Assembly: GCF_011745365.1 (NCBI RefSeq)
Contig: NW_024468911.1
Span: 2,598,759 to 2,662,758, forward strand
Direction: 5' to 3'
Source: Cryphonectria parasitica EP155
Taxonomy: Eukaryota; Ascomycota; Sordariomycetes; Diaporthales; Cryphonectriaceae
Length of the DNA: 64,000 nt
Shown here: piece after piece, positions 9,848 through 23,362 of the stretch
Position numbering within the stretch: position 1 is the stretch's first letter
How the letters are laid out: each line of letters starts with the position of its first letter
Translations under genes and position numbers: made by a program
The notes under the pieces: model-generated
What the model saw: the letters and a program-made list of their open reading frames with translations, nothing else
Database searches by the model: none
Told to the model about the DNA's origin: nothing

Positions 9848-12800
9848 ATGGCTCGGTCACATTCGGCAACCTTGCCCATCATTCCCCTCCCGCAGGGCAT
9901 GGTCCTCCTGCCTGGCATTGCCATTCGTATTCCCGTATCGTCAGCCCGGCCCGACATACCAGCACTCCTCTCTACAGTCTACAGCCGTGCCGGCTCCAGG
10001 ACCTCTAAGGGCAGAATAGAGAGCGTGCCTATAGCTTGTGTGCCCCAGGCTCGAGCTCTGTCGCTGATGGGCCCCAATGGCCAGCTCCTCATCGAAAATG
10101 GGGAGAAGGACCACTCTGGCAGTGACTCCGACAGTCCCGACACTACTGCAGTGACCAAGGCGGACCTGTTTGGCTCCGGCGTGGCCGCAAAGATCACCGG
10201 TGTGGAGGGCCGCGGCACGGGAGAATTCTCGTTGCTCGTCAAGGGTGTCGCAAGAGTGAAGGTGGACAAGATCTACCAGACACAGCCTTACTTCGAGGGC
10301 AAAGTGACATACCATCAAGACCAAGTGCTTTCCAATGACACCTCGATGCAGGAACTGTTTACGACATTGAGGTTGTTGTCCCGGGAACTGGTGGCTATAC
10401 TCAGGGTGGCCGCGCTTCTACCACGGCCCTCCGGCTCCCCGTCTTTGTCACCAATCCTTGCGAGGAGGCTGGACTGGTTCATCAACCAAAAAACCCTGGC
10501 TGAAGCAGGCTTCCTCTCCGACTTCATGGCCAATGTCTGCGAGACAGACTTTCAGGAGAAGCTCAAGATCCTGTCCCTGTTCGATGTCAAGGAGAGAATG
10601 CGCTACGTGATCGACCTCCTTGACAGACAGGTCGGGAACATCAAGAATAATGTCAAGATCGCCAGCTTCACCACATCTTCAATCCCAATTATCATTGAAA
10701 CCGACGAGGAGGAGGATAGTGAGCATGGCCAAGGTGCGAAGAGGTCACGCGCTCCGGTCCCCAGCCCCTCGAGCGGCTTTGCCATACCATTCTCAGCCCA
10801 GAGAGGTCGGGGCCGGCCCGGTGGTGGCGATGATGGTGATGATGAGCCCAACGAGATTGAGGAGCTACAGAAGAGGCTCGAGGCGGCTAAATTGTCACCA
10901 GAAGCAGCCAAGGTCGCCGAGAAAGAGATCAAGAGACTGAAGAAGATGAACCCTGCCCAGGCAGACTACGCGGTTACCAGGACGTATCTGGAGACCCTGG
11001 CAGAGATACCTTGGACTGCAGTGACCGAAGACCGGCTCGGCCCGACCACTCTGACAGTTGCCAGGAAGCAGCTGGATGACGACCACTACGGCCTGGAGAA
11101 GGTGAAGAAGCGACTGTTGGAGTACCTTGCGGTGCTCCGGCTCAAGCAGTCTATCAATGAGGACATTGACGCCAAGATCAAACAGGCGCAGGAAGAAGCT
11201 GCTGCCAGCGCGGAAACAAGTCAAGCTGGCAAGGAAGGCGTGCCCAGTCCTGGTGACGTGGACGAGCAGGTGAAGGCCAGTGCCGCCAAGGTCGAATTGC
11301 TGAAGAGCAAGCGCATGATGGACAAGTCGCCAATCTTACTTCTCGTGGGCCCTCCTGGTGTTGGCAAGACGAGCATTGCTCGATCACTGGCACATGCTTT
11401 GGGCAGAAAATTCCACCGAATTTCTCTCGGCGGTGTGAGGGACGAGGCGGAAATTCGTGGGCACCGCAGAACATACGTCGCCGCTATGCCTGGACTAATC
11501 GTCCAGGGATTGCGAAAGGTCGGCGTCGCGAACCCCGTGTTCCTTCTTGACGAGATCGACAAGCTGGGCCACGCCAACTTCCAGGGCGACCCTTCGGCAG
11601 CGATGCTTGAAGTCCTGGATCCAGAGCAAAACCATACGTTCACGGACCATTACGTCAACACGCCCTTGGATCTGAGCAAGGCGCTGTTCATTGCGACAGC
11701 GAACAGTCTGGATACGATTCCAGCACCCCTGCTGGACCGCATGGAAATGATCTATCTGCCTGGCTATACGACAGTCGAAAAGCGACACATTGCAACCGAA
11801 CATCTGATTCCCAAGCAGATCCGTGTCAATGGACTAGAAGAGGAGCAGGTAAAGTTTTCCGAGGAGGTCGTTGCGAAGATCATCGACGCATATACTCGTG
11901 AGGCCGGCGTACGCAATCTGGAGCGTGAGATTGGCTCATGTTGCCGAGCTAAGGCGGTCGAGTATGCCGACGCCAAAGACAACGGACGACTGGAGACCTA
12001 CAAGCCGCAGCTTACTGTCGAGGATGTCGAAAATATCCTTGGCATTGAGAAATTCGAGGAAGAGATCGCTGAGAAGACCAGCCGACCCGGCATCGTCACT
12101 GGCCTGGTGGCTTATAGTTCGGGAGGCAATGGCAGCATCCTCTTTATCGAAGTCCAGGACTTCCCCGGCGCCGGCACGGTCCAGCTCACCGGCAACCTTC
12201 AGAATGTCTTGAAGGAGAGTGTTGAAGTAGCTCTTACTGTAAGTGCTTGTCCACCCTCGTATGAGTCGTTGATTATCCAGTAAACTAACTTTCCTAATAG
12301 TGGGTGAAAGCGCACGCCTTCGAACTCGGCCTGGTCCATGAGCCCTCGCAGAACATAATGAAAGATCGATCGCTGCATGTTCATTGCCCTAGCGGCGCCA
12401 TACCAAAAGACGGTCCTAGTTCAGGCATAGCCCAGACGATCGCCCTGATTTCTCTATTTTCGGGCCGAGTTGTGCCACCTACCATTGCCATGACCGTGAG
12501 TTCTCCTTTCCACACACACCTCACAGCTTACGCGCGTTATGGAACACATGGGAACTAATACGAGGTTCTTACCACTCCTCAGGGCGAAATATCACTGCGA
12601 GGCAAAGTCTTACCTGTCGGCGGGATCAAGGAGAAATTGATCGGGGCTCTGAGGGCCGGGGTTCGAACTGTGATGCTACCTTCATCGAACCGCAAGGACG
12701 TCAAAGATTTGCCTCAAGAGGTCAAGGATGGACTACAGATTGTTCATGTCAGGTACGTGATGCCCTTAAGAAGCTGATTTCACCGTACTATGTTCTTTTC

Positions 12801-12931
12801 CATGATATCTTCTACTATACTGACTTCTCCAACAACCAAATAGTCACATCTGGGAAGCCGTCCGCTTTGTCTGGCCCGATGTCCATTGGCCTAGTGAGCA
12901 AGAGTTGCCAGGTCTGCACAGCCGCCTGTAA
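9848..12931 (+). CDS. LON2: Peroxisomal Lon protease homolog 2
   Basis: ATP-dependent Ser-Lys protease and chaperone of the peroxisomal matrix. Exons 9848-12238, 12301-12495, 12583-12752 and 12844-12931 join in phase to 947 residues. Domain order: N-terminal LAN substrate-binding domain, helical region with an acidic linker (about 285-355), AAA+ module with Walker [10 protein letters not shown] (about 501-509) and Walker B FLLDEID (about 564), then the protease domain with Ser837 in KDGPSSG and Lys878 in GGIKEK. The family usually has GPSAG; here the residue after the catalytic serine is Ser instead of Ala. The protein ends SRL, a peroxisomal targeting signal type 1, which separates it from mitochondrial Lon (Pim1). 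The ATG at 9848 is chosen because the open frame further upstream contains no ATG. Confidence 0.96.
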
Positions 12932-15900
12932 TGATGTCGCTCCCGCATGCTGTCACAAACCAACGATACCGTCACACACCCACTGTTCACGCAGACAAGG
13001 ACCAAGGGCAGTGCTCGAGGAGAAGTGGGAGAAGGAGGGGGGGGGGGGGGTTGGGAGACAAGAGCTTCCTCAGTGTCGAGGCCGGTTGCATCCCTTCCCA
13101 TTGGTTTAGTCGGTCCATGGGTCACTTAACATGTCGTTGGCCGTCGGGGGAGAGGGGGCTTGGTGACGGGTACAGAGGACGATTATCGAGAATTCACGTT
13201 GCGCGCTATGCGAGGACGCGGGGTGACGCAGCAGCAGCGTCGGCACTTACCTGCGTCGGGCAGGTCGCGGATATAGTGCTTTCTCGTCTAATACTATAAG
13301 ATGAGATCTTTGTGTATCAAGGGACCTGCAGTAGGCGACCGACGATGGTCCTCCTTTCCATCCCTCTGAGGGGCAAAAAGGGGGCCCAAGAAAAAGCAAG
13401 ACAGAACAGAAGAAAACCAGTCGCTGACCGAGAGACGGGACAGGGAAGGGAGATCTGGCCACGGAGGATAATTGAATCGCTGTCTTGCTCAACAGGCACA
13501 CAACACTTGAACGAGAAAGAAGCGGGTGCAGCAAGTAGGCGCATTCGCCGTACATCTTGTCCTTTTCTTTGTGCTGTATGTACATGTTTCTGGACCCGTT
13601 GTGCTGTAGTGTAAGTACTGCCACTCACATGTGGTATGTCATGTCAGCCCCATTTTAAATGTCCGGTTTAACAGCATTGTTTAATTGCGAGATCTTCAAA
13701 TGAGCCTGGCACAAGGGTAATTAGTAGAAAGGGAAGGGAGAAAAGAAGAGAGTAACATGATTGAGGTCGGTCGTCGTGGATCCGCGAACCCTCGCGAAAT
13801 CACCACCACCACCATCATTTTCCAAGCTCGTACTACGTATGACTGGTGACACTGGCGCCCAAAGATCGCCGCTTGTCCCCCAGGTCTGGTATTCGTCCGT
13901 CCGACGTGGGCCTGCGTTGTGCATGTCCTACTTAGTGGCTTGGTTCCAGGCTGTCTACCGTTACTCCTGCGTCTCGGCTCAACCTGCGGATACCACTTAC
14001 TGTGCATGCTTTGATCAGAGCTGTTCCTGTGCCGTTTTCGCCTCTTCCACCGCTGCCGCCTCCTCATGTTGCTGCTATGTACCCCGTACAAAGCTTTCCG
14101 CTGCCGTGCCCGTGCCCATGTCTCTGGGACCTCGGACGAGAACAAGAAATGCAGGCACGCCGGCTGCGGTGCGTCCGAAATATCCCGGCCGGTAGAAGGA
14201 ACGGGCACTCGCCGCCATGACAAAGGGGAAGGGAAAGAGGGAAAAGACAAGTAACGGCGTCATCCTGTTCATGCCCTCATTCATCCACACATCCCTTCTT
14301 TCACTCTGATGCGGTTTCTCGGATGCGTTCGTGAAATCCTGACCCCGCATCATCTTCATGCGTGCTTTTTTTTAATAGCAAAACCCATGACCAGCTTATG
14401 GGTCAGAATTTTGCCTTACGTGCAAACTGAATGTCATATCTTCAAAAAGCCATCTGAGAGGGAGAGGGGGAAGTTTGGTGAGCACCAGACAACTTGACTC
14501 CACAGCTGTTTATGCCTCATATTCAGCCCTTTTACCAGATCGGCTGAATGGTGAACAACAATGTCCGTGTCATCATAGTAGGATTGGCCCCTCGAAGATC
14601 ACCCTCCTAGCCGATCCTGTCTTTGCTCTTGGTGACACTTGTACCAAGATCAGCCAGGCTCAGAAGGGAAAGAAGGGAAAGGGGGCCGTTGTTCAGGACC
14701 AACGATTCATCGCGGGCGTGAGCTGTATTGGGGCGGGTGGCGGATGGCTGGTCGAACAAGAAAGCCACTTCCGCACCTATTCGAGGATGATGAAACCAGA
14801 CATTGGCCAACGGGGAGCCGAAGCCACTTCTGGTTTTGACCGACCGCTGGAGGCGTCCGCCTCTGTATCAAGACCGCCACAAGCCCTGCCTCTTCGGGTA
14901 CAGCAGCACGGCGTGTAGATCCTGAGTGAAGGCGTGTGCCCTGGGTGTGGATCTCGGGTATCGTGAAACTCAGAGTGTGTTCCATAATTTAGCAGACTAG
15001 TACCGAGAAGGCTCGAAGGGTGAGGCCGAGATTGATCAGTCACGTCACACCGCCTTGAATTATGCGCACGCATCGGAGTGCAGCACAAATATTCAAGTCG
15101 TCCTTCATCGCATGGGATGCGGGAGGTCACACATTTGAAGATGAGGTCTGCTTAGCTGTTGTTCCGTGTGGAGGAGTAAGAAGAAGGAGGAGGGGGGGAG
15201 GGAGGGAGATACTACACGCTTCTTCGTGTGTGTGTGTGAGGGCGGATATCTGGTTGTCTGCTCAGGCTGGCGGCGGTCTATGCCGTGGTCACGTTCTCGG
15301 TTAGTAGCTACCGAAGACCCCCAGCCGGGGCGGCCCGTCGCCAAAGTACCCAGCTATCTGGAGCACCACACAAAGAGAAGAAGGAAAGAAAGGGAGAAAA
15401 AAAAAAGGGGGGGGGGGACAGAAGAGATGAAAAGAGAGAGAGAGAGAGAGCCTCGCAAGGCTGTGTGGCAGCCCTGCCCTGGTCCACCTCTACGGGGTCT
15501 CATAAATCCGAGGCAAAAGACTCCGCGTCCAAGTGAGGTGATCAGATTCGTCACCAACCAGCCAGGGATGAACTGCCTCCTTGATGCCTTTTTTTGCCTG
15601 TTGGGGGTCCCAAGGAGAGCGCCGTTCAAAGCACAAGCAGCAGTATTATCTTAGGCTGGGCTGGGGTCGCAACAACAAACTAAATTCAAGATGCAAAATC
15701 TGAATTTTGGAATTGCATCATCCCGGATCCGAATTGAACAGATTTGGCCCTCGCTCTTGGATCATGCAGCCTGGCCGGTCATCATCTAGGGGGGGATTTT
15801 CCGAAGATCGTCAATGTGACGAGCGCTTGGTTGGTCTGATAATATAATCGGAGCTGCCGTTTCTTTCGCAGCCCCGGGGAGAACCTTGTCAGCAGCCCTG

Positions 15901-17400
15901 TTCTGAACAGACTCACGCGCTCCAATTTAGGATCCAGCGCCGAGTGGTATCTGCAACCAGCTAGTTAACCGCGCGAATCCATGGAATCTGCATCGCTGAT
16001 GCAACCGTTTGTGTCCCAGCCTAGACTTGCACGTTCCAGGTGCTGCTTTGTACGTACACCGCCACAGATTGGGCACGTATGTGGAAACCTGGTTAGCTGT
16101 GTCAAACGTTGTCGATTGCGTTTTGCGCTCGGTATAGATAGATTGGACGACGGCTTCTTTGACGAAAGCATTGCCTGCCGTGCATGAACACGAACACGGG
16201 TGCGAGCCACAAAGTTTTTATCAGGCCATCTCATCTCTTCTTCTTGTCCATTCGCGATTTTAACCACATTTAACCACAAGGCGGCTGACTCAATGTTGTA
16301 AACAGCCGTAGCGGATTTGCCAACGCTGGGAGGGTTGACTAGCAGGATATGGAAGAAGAGGGGGGGGGGGGGGAACCGGACCTGTGAGAACATCGTTTTC
16401 TCTTGTGGTAAGAAGGAGATCTAGGCTGCTCAACTTCCAAGATCACGAACCGAGACGTCGGAGAGTGTCAAGCCTGCGGGAACCTGCAAGGTTCTGATCT
16501 CACAATTGTCCGCGATATTGCCAGGGCGCCTATATCAGGATTCCAAGGCGGGAGCATGATTGACCTCGCCTGCGGGGCTCTGCAGTCGTTCAGGTAGTCT
16601 TGATGTCGGAAATACTAATCTCGGGCCTCCTCTGCGGGTTGCGCTCTGGATAAGACACGCGACGTTCCTGCGAGGTGGTGCGGAACGGCAAGGTCAGGGG
16701 GGAATCGAAAAGCAAAAGAAAGAAGAGAGAGAAAAAGAGCATAGAAGACATAAGGTTTGTCCCAGCGCGAATTGAGCAAATTAATTCGTCCCATCTTTTC
16801 CAAGGCCCTTTCATCAAGCTCCGGCTCCCGGGTCCTAGGCCTTCATGCTTGTGGGGAAGAACCCTGCCAGCGCAGCGCTGTCGCTCATGACAGATAGACG
16901 ACCTTTTTTCTTTTTCTTTCTTTCTGATTTTGCTTCTGTAGGTCATACATAGCATGTCAAGATAGAATTGTGGATAGCAAGATAGCAGAAGACAAGCTAT
17001 GCCAGCCGCCCAGCTGACGGCTGTGCTGTCGCGACGGAAAACCGGTGCGTCTTCCTGCCCAAGAACCCAGTTGAACGGTAGCGCCGCCATCTGTGCGCAT
17101 TCGTGGTCCCCGCCTTGTCTCCAGAAAGAGATATCCATAATCGCCTTGAGCAAGCAAGCCATGAGTATGCTGAAAGATGGCCTCAAGCAACTCGAGACGC
17201 CGAACGCATTGACCATTTCGTCTGAAGTTGAGCTGCATGCACCCTGGTCGGCACAAGCGAGAGCGCGCCGTGACAGGAGCAAGGATGAGGGAAAATTAAA
17301 GGGGACCTGATCTGCTGCTGGTCCGCGCGTCAGGCTCATGCCGAGTCGACAGAGACGGGATACTGGACAAAATCTCCGCTTGGTGCTTACCGTTGCCGAC
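12932..17400. other. Gene desert, part 1 (3' flank of Lon onward)
   Basis: No gene supported. Scattered chance frames have repeat-derived, compositionally odd products. Visible structure: 14 G at 13037-13050, 11 G at 15407-15417, an (AG)9 run at 15433-15450, 14 G at 16360-16373, and several purine-rich stretches (for example 15166-15210 and 16715-16750). Confidence 0.5.
15433..15450. repeat. (AG)9 microsatellite
   Basis: Nine uninterrupted AG units within a longer purine-only stretch that also includes the G11 run at 15407-15417. Confidence 0.95.
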
Positions 17401-17441
17401 CTCGACAGGGCCGACGTCGATGATGTGTATCAATCAAGACC

Positions 17442-17472
17442 CCCCTCCCCTTCCCCTCCCCTTCCCCTCCCC
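17442..17472. repeat. Pyrimidine minisatellite, 11-bp unit
   Basis: About 2.8 copies of CCCCTCCCCTT, purely C and T on the + strand. The G-rich complement could form G-quadruplex or triplex structures. Confidence 0.9.
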
Positions 17473-20400
17473 TCTCTCGTCTGATGTAGCTATGGTCACG
17501 GTGGGATGAGTAGATACATTAGTTCGCTTCGTCATGCCTCCAGGGAAGGGGTGTGGGGATCATCCAGTCCAGGGTCGACTGCAGTTCGTGCCGAGCAGGA
17601 TTGTCCCACCAACTGTCCAAGAAGATTGCAAGGGGCCTACAGAGCAGTATGGATCAGGATGGATCTGCTCAAGGGTGCTCAGCTGGCGAGATGGTTGCCG
17701 CGGGAGCAGCAGGAAGGGGTGGGCCGGGAAAATGCTATCGTCTGATGTTCTGAGTCGACAAAATACTCCGCGTCTCCTGCCCCAGCACCTTCATCGTCGC
17801 TCCACGCGGGGACGGGGTCGATCCAGCGGTAATCCCGATGTGGACCTGAGGGGTCACAGGCGAGGCTGCTGAAACTTAACGAGAGGATGGTGTACAGTGG
17901 TAGTAAGTTGCTGCCGTTGGGCATGCCTTTCTTCTTCTCGAGATTACTAGTGACTGTACCTAACGATCGTCAAGGACACCAACATCGGCCAGGTTGTATC
18001 TTGTAAAGGAAGGCGGGTAAGTGGGGGTGGCGGGAACGCAGTGTATGCCCTTCACGGCTGGAGGATCGATTGATGACCGGCCCTATCTCCTTAATAGTCG
18101 ACAAGGTCGACAGCCCCTTCGTCATTAAGCTTGAAGCAACCATTGTTGCCCGGCGGTGACGCTGAGTCAGCACCAGCGAGCTGAGAAATGCAAAGAGACA
18201 CACTTGCACACCATAGTATATACATAGTACTACTGCGTGTAGTATGTACCAAAGCAGGCATGCAGAGCCGTGACCCGTAGGGCTGTTGAGGTTGTAGGCG
18301 GCATGGGCCCAAGGATTTACGGATCGGAGAAGTTCCACCGCCACACAGACAGGCCAGGCCAGGCCAGGATAGCTTCGGTTGGACAGCTTGTGCAGGGCCC
18401 GAGATTGCTGGGTGTGACGAAGCGCTCTCATTGCAGGATCCTCGGATCGAGTCTGAGGAGGTGGGCCAACGAGGTGGGAGGTGGGCGTGGTGCAGGTGCG
18501 GCGTTGCTATGTTGGCGACAGGGACGAGAAACAGCTACAGCGTCATCCTGAGATGATCGCTTGCTGTGGCGCCTGTGGCACACACCAGCAAGATTCAATA
18601 AGAGAGGAAAGGGGGGAAAGTCTCCGATGGGTCTGGACATGTCGATGCTGCTCCATCGTCCGGCCTTCATCTTGCCTGGTGTGATATGGTGCTCATGATG
18701 ATGCTATGCAAGTGAGAAAAGGAGGGGTTGTATTGCAAGTACCACGATTATCCTCTCACGAGATTCCTGCTTGGCCACGTCGACGATCTGAGATGGAGTA
18801 AATTAGAAACTTGGGAGAAGGTGAACTGAACCATCATGATAGTGATGCACGGTCCATTCATACACAACCATATGGATGGATGCACAGAGGAAGTAGCAGT
18901 CCAGGTACATCAGAACATAGTACCACATTGGCTCTACAGCAGTAACTGTACAGTAGGTGGCCCGTGGTGGCTTCCCACGGAAGAATTAATTTGGGAAGGG
19001 ATCAAGAGGACAGGGATGCTCCTGCCGTGCTATTGTCCCATGTGTACTCCCAGGGACCAGATGGGGAAGGGACGAAGGGCAGGGATCTTGCGAAGCGACC
19101 AGGGTCTCCTCTTTGGCGGCACGAGTACCGCAGTACATGCATCGCAGTACAGCTCTCAACTTGCGATAGCCTCGGCCTCGCAGGGCTTTCTGGCACGTCA
19201 AGGCCCCCCCCCCCTATATGTCATCCCCGATATGCCTCGTTGATGACGAAGTGGACAGCGTGGCTGGCCCTGGGACAAGGACAGGAGTCTGTCAGAGGAG
19301 CCCCCGTCTCTGGCACACGTGGCACAGATGTGGCTGTCTTATCTTTTTCTGCGCGTCCGCGGCACCCGGCGCCGGGTTTGACGCCATCTCCCATCTCATC
19401 TTGCGTGCGTCTAACTCTCCCGCTGTCAACATCATGCGACGAAAATGCTCCGAAAGTTGCCCTGGTGCTGGCACGTGAACATGTCCAGACACGACAAGGT
19501 TCCAGCCTTGTCCTTCGGGGCCTATCCTCCAACCAAATCATCTTTACAGCCCAGGTTGTGCTGATCTCGACAATGCTTGGCCTTCACAGGCATCGGGACT
19601 AAGCAACATTACAGGCGCACACTATGGGCTGGAAAGGCCTGTAAGGTTCGGGAGGCTTGGCGGGCCGGTGGGGACAAACGGTGTAAGGGAGATCGTTGGC
19701 AATGACGATACGAGCTAGCAACTCCGTACCAAGCGCACTTAGCCCGGAGATTCTGGTCGAGCAGAACATTTCTGTGGGCCTTGGAATGTTCTGTGGGTCA
19801 GCGAGATGTCAGGATCTATGGAGACGTGAAGTCATTTGCTTCAGGTGGCCGCTTGGGGGCTTAGCGGGCCACCGGTTCACCTCGAATCTCCGGGTCGTGT
19901 GTGCTAGCCAGTCTAGCCGCACGGGATTGATTGCCGTTGCTACTGATCCTGTCATCCTGCTGTCACCTCTGCTGGCCTGACAGTGTTTTTTTTTTTTTTT
20001 TTTCAAGGGCCTTTGTTTACGCGTGCGGCACGAGTTTCCGGATCAAATCTCCGGGAGTCACTACCACCGTTTCGGGGGGAGGGGATGGGGAAAAGGAAAA
20101 ACAAAAAAAACAAGAGGGTCTGCAGGGTCTGCAAGGGCCATCCTCTGGCAGGTGGCGAGGAAGTCCCTTGTTTCTTTTTGCGCCTCATGATTTTGCCATT
20201 AATCAAAAAAAGGGAAAAATAACAGGAAAAGAACTAAGTCGTCCACCACCCCACGCTGGCAGGGGGGAAACAAATCCTGGTACGGACCATGACGTCTGGA
20301 CCGGCCGGGGCTTTACGGTGAGCGGTACATTTTGCTCGGGTATCTCTCTAGGCTCCACCACAAAAATCCTCCTTCAAAACAACGAATGGCTTGTGATTGT

Positions 20401-21154
20401 GGATCTCATCCGCAACTCGTCATGACCATCTTCGCCGTCCCCGAGTTTCAAAAACCAAAGAAAAACAGGATGCGCGGTTTAATAGGAATTCGTACTGCAA
20501 GAAGCGGTGAGGCTCTCCTGGGCCGGAGGAAGAGGAGAAGAGGAGGAGAGAGACGGAGGAAGGAGGGGAGGTTGAGACGGAAAGGAACCTATCAGCACCA
20601 AGTCACTCCTCCGTCTGAAACATAGACGACAAATGCAGCTGACATTGATCAATGCTGTCCTTGCGAATCGACGCGCATATCGACGGCCTGGTGTCAGCTG
20701 CGCGCCAAACTGTTATGGCGGCCATCCAAGAGAAACTGAGGCGGCAACTGACACGCCGGTTTCCTGCGTTCTATCCAAATCCATCGTGGATTGCTCATTC
20801 TAGTCAGTACCCTTGCTTGTCGGCGTTTCCTCTCAAACGCCTTCGGGTCCCCTTTCCAAGAGGAGGGAGATAAGAAAGAGAGGAGGGGGTAAGGCTTCGC
20901 CTAGTAAAGCCTGGGAAAAGGGGGGGGGGTCTTTCTATAACCAAGCCACAGCGGGATGGCGGAACAGCTACTGGAAATTGCGGGCGGGAAAATATGGTTA
21001 CGCTTAACTTTCTCTTGGTGCTGACGTCCCATTTCGATTCTCTTGACTGCAGTATCGACCAAGTCATTCTTCTTGCAGACCCAACAGCCCACACATGCTA
21101 TGGTAGCAACGATCTCACGTCCAAGACCTGGAAATTGTGACTGTCTGCGTTACA

Positions 21155-21179
21155 TACTATGTACATACATATCATAGTA
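21155..21179. repeat. Inverted repeat TACTATG / CATAGTA
   Basis: Perfect 7-bp arms at 21155-21161 and 21173-21179 with an 11-base loop of alternating TACATA sequence. One arm is part of a recurring CATAGTAC motif. Confidence 0.75.
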
Positions 21180-23282
21180 CATGCACATCGGCCCATCAAA
21201 GGCGCATAAATGCTCCATGGGACCCGATCCCGCATGGTTACCTGACTGAGCATAGCGTCGCAGTGGGTGCGAGGGGTTGGTAGTCTTGGTGACCCAGAGA
21301 TTGGATACTTAAAAGTGTGAGGCGGCATAATGGATCGACGTCGCAAACGATGAATAAGCTCCAGGAGCTAAGTTGGTGATCCTCTGGGCCAAGGGCCGTA
21401 AGATTGTACCCTAGTACCCTGAGCGTGCGGCTGGAGGGGAAAAGTTAGGATGAAGAAAAAAAGAAAAGAAAAAAAAGATCGACAGGGCGCCCATGTGGTG
21501 GTTAATAAGAGGGCATCTTATGGGCCAGCCCCCTTACATACACATCTGACATGGACGTCGCACATCATTATTTTAGGTAGGGGTTGTTTCTTATAATTTT
21601 GGACCACATGGTTTGAGCCGCATCACCATGTACCAAGGTCAACACGCCAGACAAGTTCATGCATGCACCATAGTCACGATCCCCTCTCCAAAGCCCTGAG
21701 TTCCCTTGCCGTCCTTGTGGGATGAACTTGTTTAGCAAGACAGGACCCACTCCCCCAACCGCCAATGTCTCTTGTGTGTTTCCACGCCCTATTCTGGTCC
21801 TTTGAGCCCATTTCCAGGCAGGAAGACAAAACAATGCTTGAACGATCCAGGGCGACCAGACCCCACTACAAAACTCCCCTCTCCCCGCCTTGTCGGCACA
21901 GCCACCTCACAATTGTCTCGGATCCGGGGCTCGGACCTCGGGAGAGAAGTGTATGTCGGATGTCGAACCCAGATCGATAGGGTAACCAAAATTGAGAGAG
22001 TGAGAAAGAGAGGGACAGATTGTCGCACATTTTGCAGTCGGCGGCAACGTCCACGATCTCCCATTGCCCCAACAACGACACCACCACCCATCACGCATCC
22101 AGCCAGGGCCTGACGTTTTGTGAAGTTTAATGAATAAGGAACCCAGTGGTGGCACCGTCGAAAGGGGGTTACCTTCGGCAGCCCTCGCTACACTGCACGT
22201 CGCATGCAACCAGCTGCTCCGTGACCCAGTCTGGACGCGACAACGGAATAACGACACAGAAGGGCTGCTGTACTGTATCGTTGCACTGGTCACAATTGCG
22301 GCGTGGTGCACGTCATGGGCATGCCAGGGCGCCTGGCCCAGCTACCGTGGTACTACGTACTGTGTGTGTGTAGCCTACCTGCTTTAATATGGAGGCGCTA
22401 TGCAACAGGGCCCATGCACCACCTGCACATAGATGTGGCTGGGGGAATGAGGGGGGAAGGGGGGGGGGGTGGTTGCAGGCTCCATCTGCGAAGAATGCGT
22501 GTGAACTTCAGACGACGCACGTCAGCGCTAATGACTTGACGGGTCCTGGGACCAGATGGTGCATACATCTGATGCGTGGGCTAAGCCATTTAAGCCCTTG
22601 CATTATCTTTTTTTCTCTCCTCCTTCTCTTTCTTTCTTTCCAACCCTCCCCCCTCCCAACAGAACTGGATCTGTACCGCATCGCTACCACTATACCTGAA
22701 GAGCCATGGTATTCCGAACATTGGTCCTCCCTGACAGGGTTCATGCATGGACCAGCCTACCCAGCCTAAACAGCCTCAGATAACCGAGTTGGCCGAGGTA
22801 CGCGATGGCCACCAGCAAGGAATGACGAGCACACACCAGCAGAAGAGGCTTTCTCTCCATCTACTCTCCTTGCTGGCGGCCCCGCTGATGACACGCACCT
22901 GTGCCAGCGGCAGCGGCGACCTCTCACTTACGCCTTCATCCTGCCTCTATGGCTACTTCCTACTTACTGTACCTACTATGTCTGCTTTTGGGTCTTTTGG
23001 CCGGTCGAGTTAAAAATCTACGGACCTTTCCTTGTCCTGAACAGGCTAGACTGGTACCAGCCCACGGGTACTATAGGCCAAGTACCGAAGTACTGTCTGT
23101 CATCCCTGATCGGTCCAGGTCTATTCTCTGCAGTGGCGCCCCTCGGTTCTTCGGAAAGCGCCTCCCCACGGGCCAGACCGTTCCTTGTCCACTGCTACCT
23201 CCTGTAGTGCCTACCCAACCCGCCATTGACGATATTCAGGCGTTCATCTTTATGATATCGTCAGCAGGTCAATTGGCTTTCA

Positions 23283-23362
23283 CTTTTCCTCTCTCTCTCC
23301 TTTTCTCTCTTCCTCTCTCTCTCTTTTTCTCTCTTCCTCTCTCTTCCTATTCTCTCTCTCTG
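23283..23362. repeat. CT-rich microsatellite tract
   Basis: About 80 bases that are almost exclusively C and T, with blocks of (CT)3 to (CT)6 interrupted by TTTT and TTCC. Confidence 0.9.

Larger units (their letters stand above)
17401..21600. other. Gene desert, part 2
   Basis: No gene supported. Contains an 11-bp pyrimidine repeat (17442-17472), GTAC-rich inverted repeats (about 18212-18250 and 21155-21179), 11 C at 19204-19214, a long T run near 19985-20003 and 10 G at 20920-20929. The longest open frame here (18964-19602) begins with GTG and matches no family I know. Confidence 0.5.

Noticed and set aside
17300..17330. Short similarity to the core of a thiamine riboswitch (ACCTGATCTGCTG)
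   Set aside because: No matching P1/P3 elements, no neighbouring thiamine gene and no intron context.
16590..17339. 249-codon minus-strand frame in the gene desert, beginning with ATG
   Set aside because: Product is a patchwork of basic low-complexity and hydrophobic runs derived from purine/pyrimidine tracts, with no domain, no flanking splice logic and no leader. At this GC content such frames arise by chance. A cDNA hit would change this view.
18964..19602. 212-codon + frame in the gene desert
   Set aside because: Begins with GTG, has no recognisable domain and overlaps other frames of similar length.
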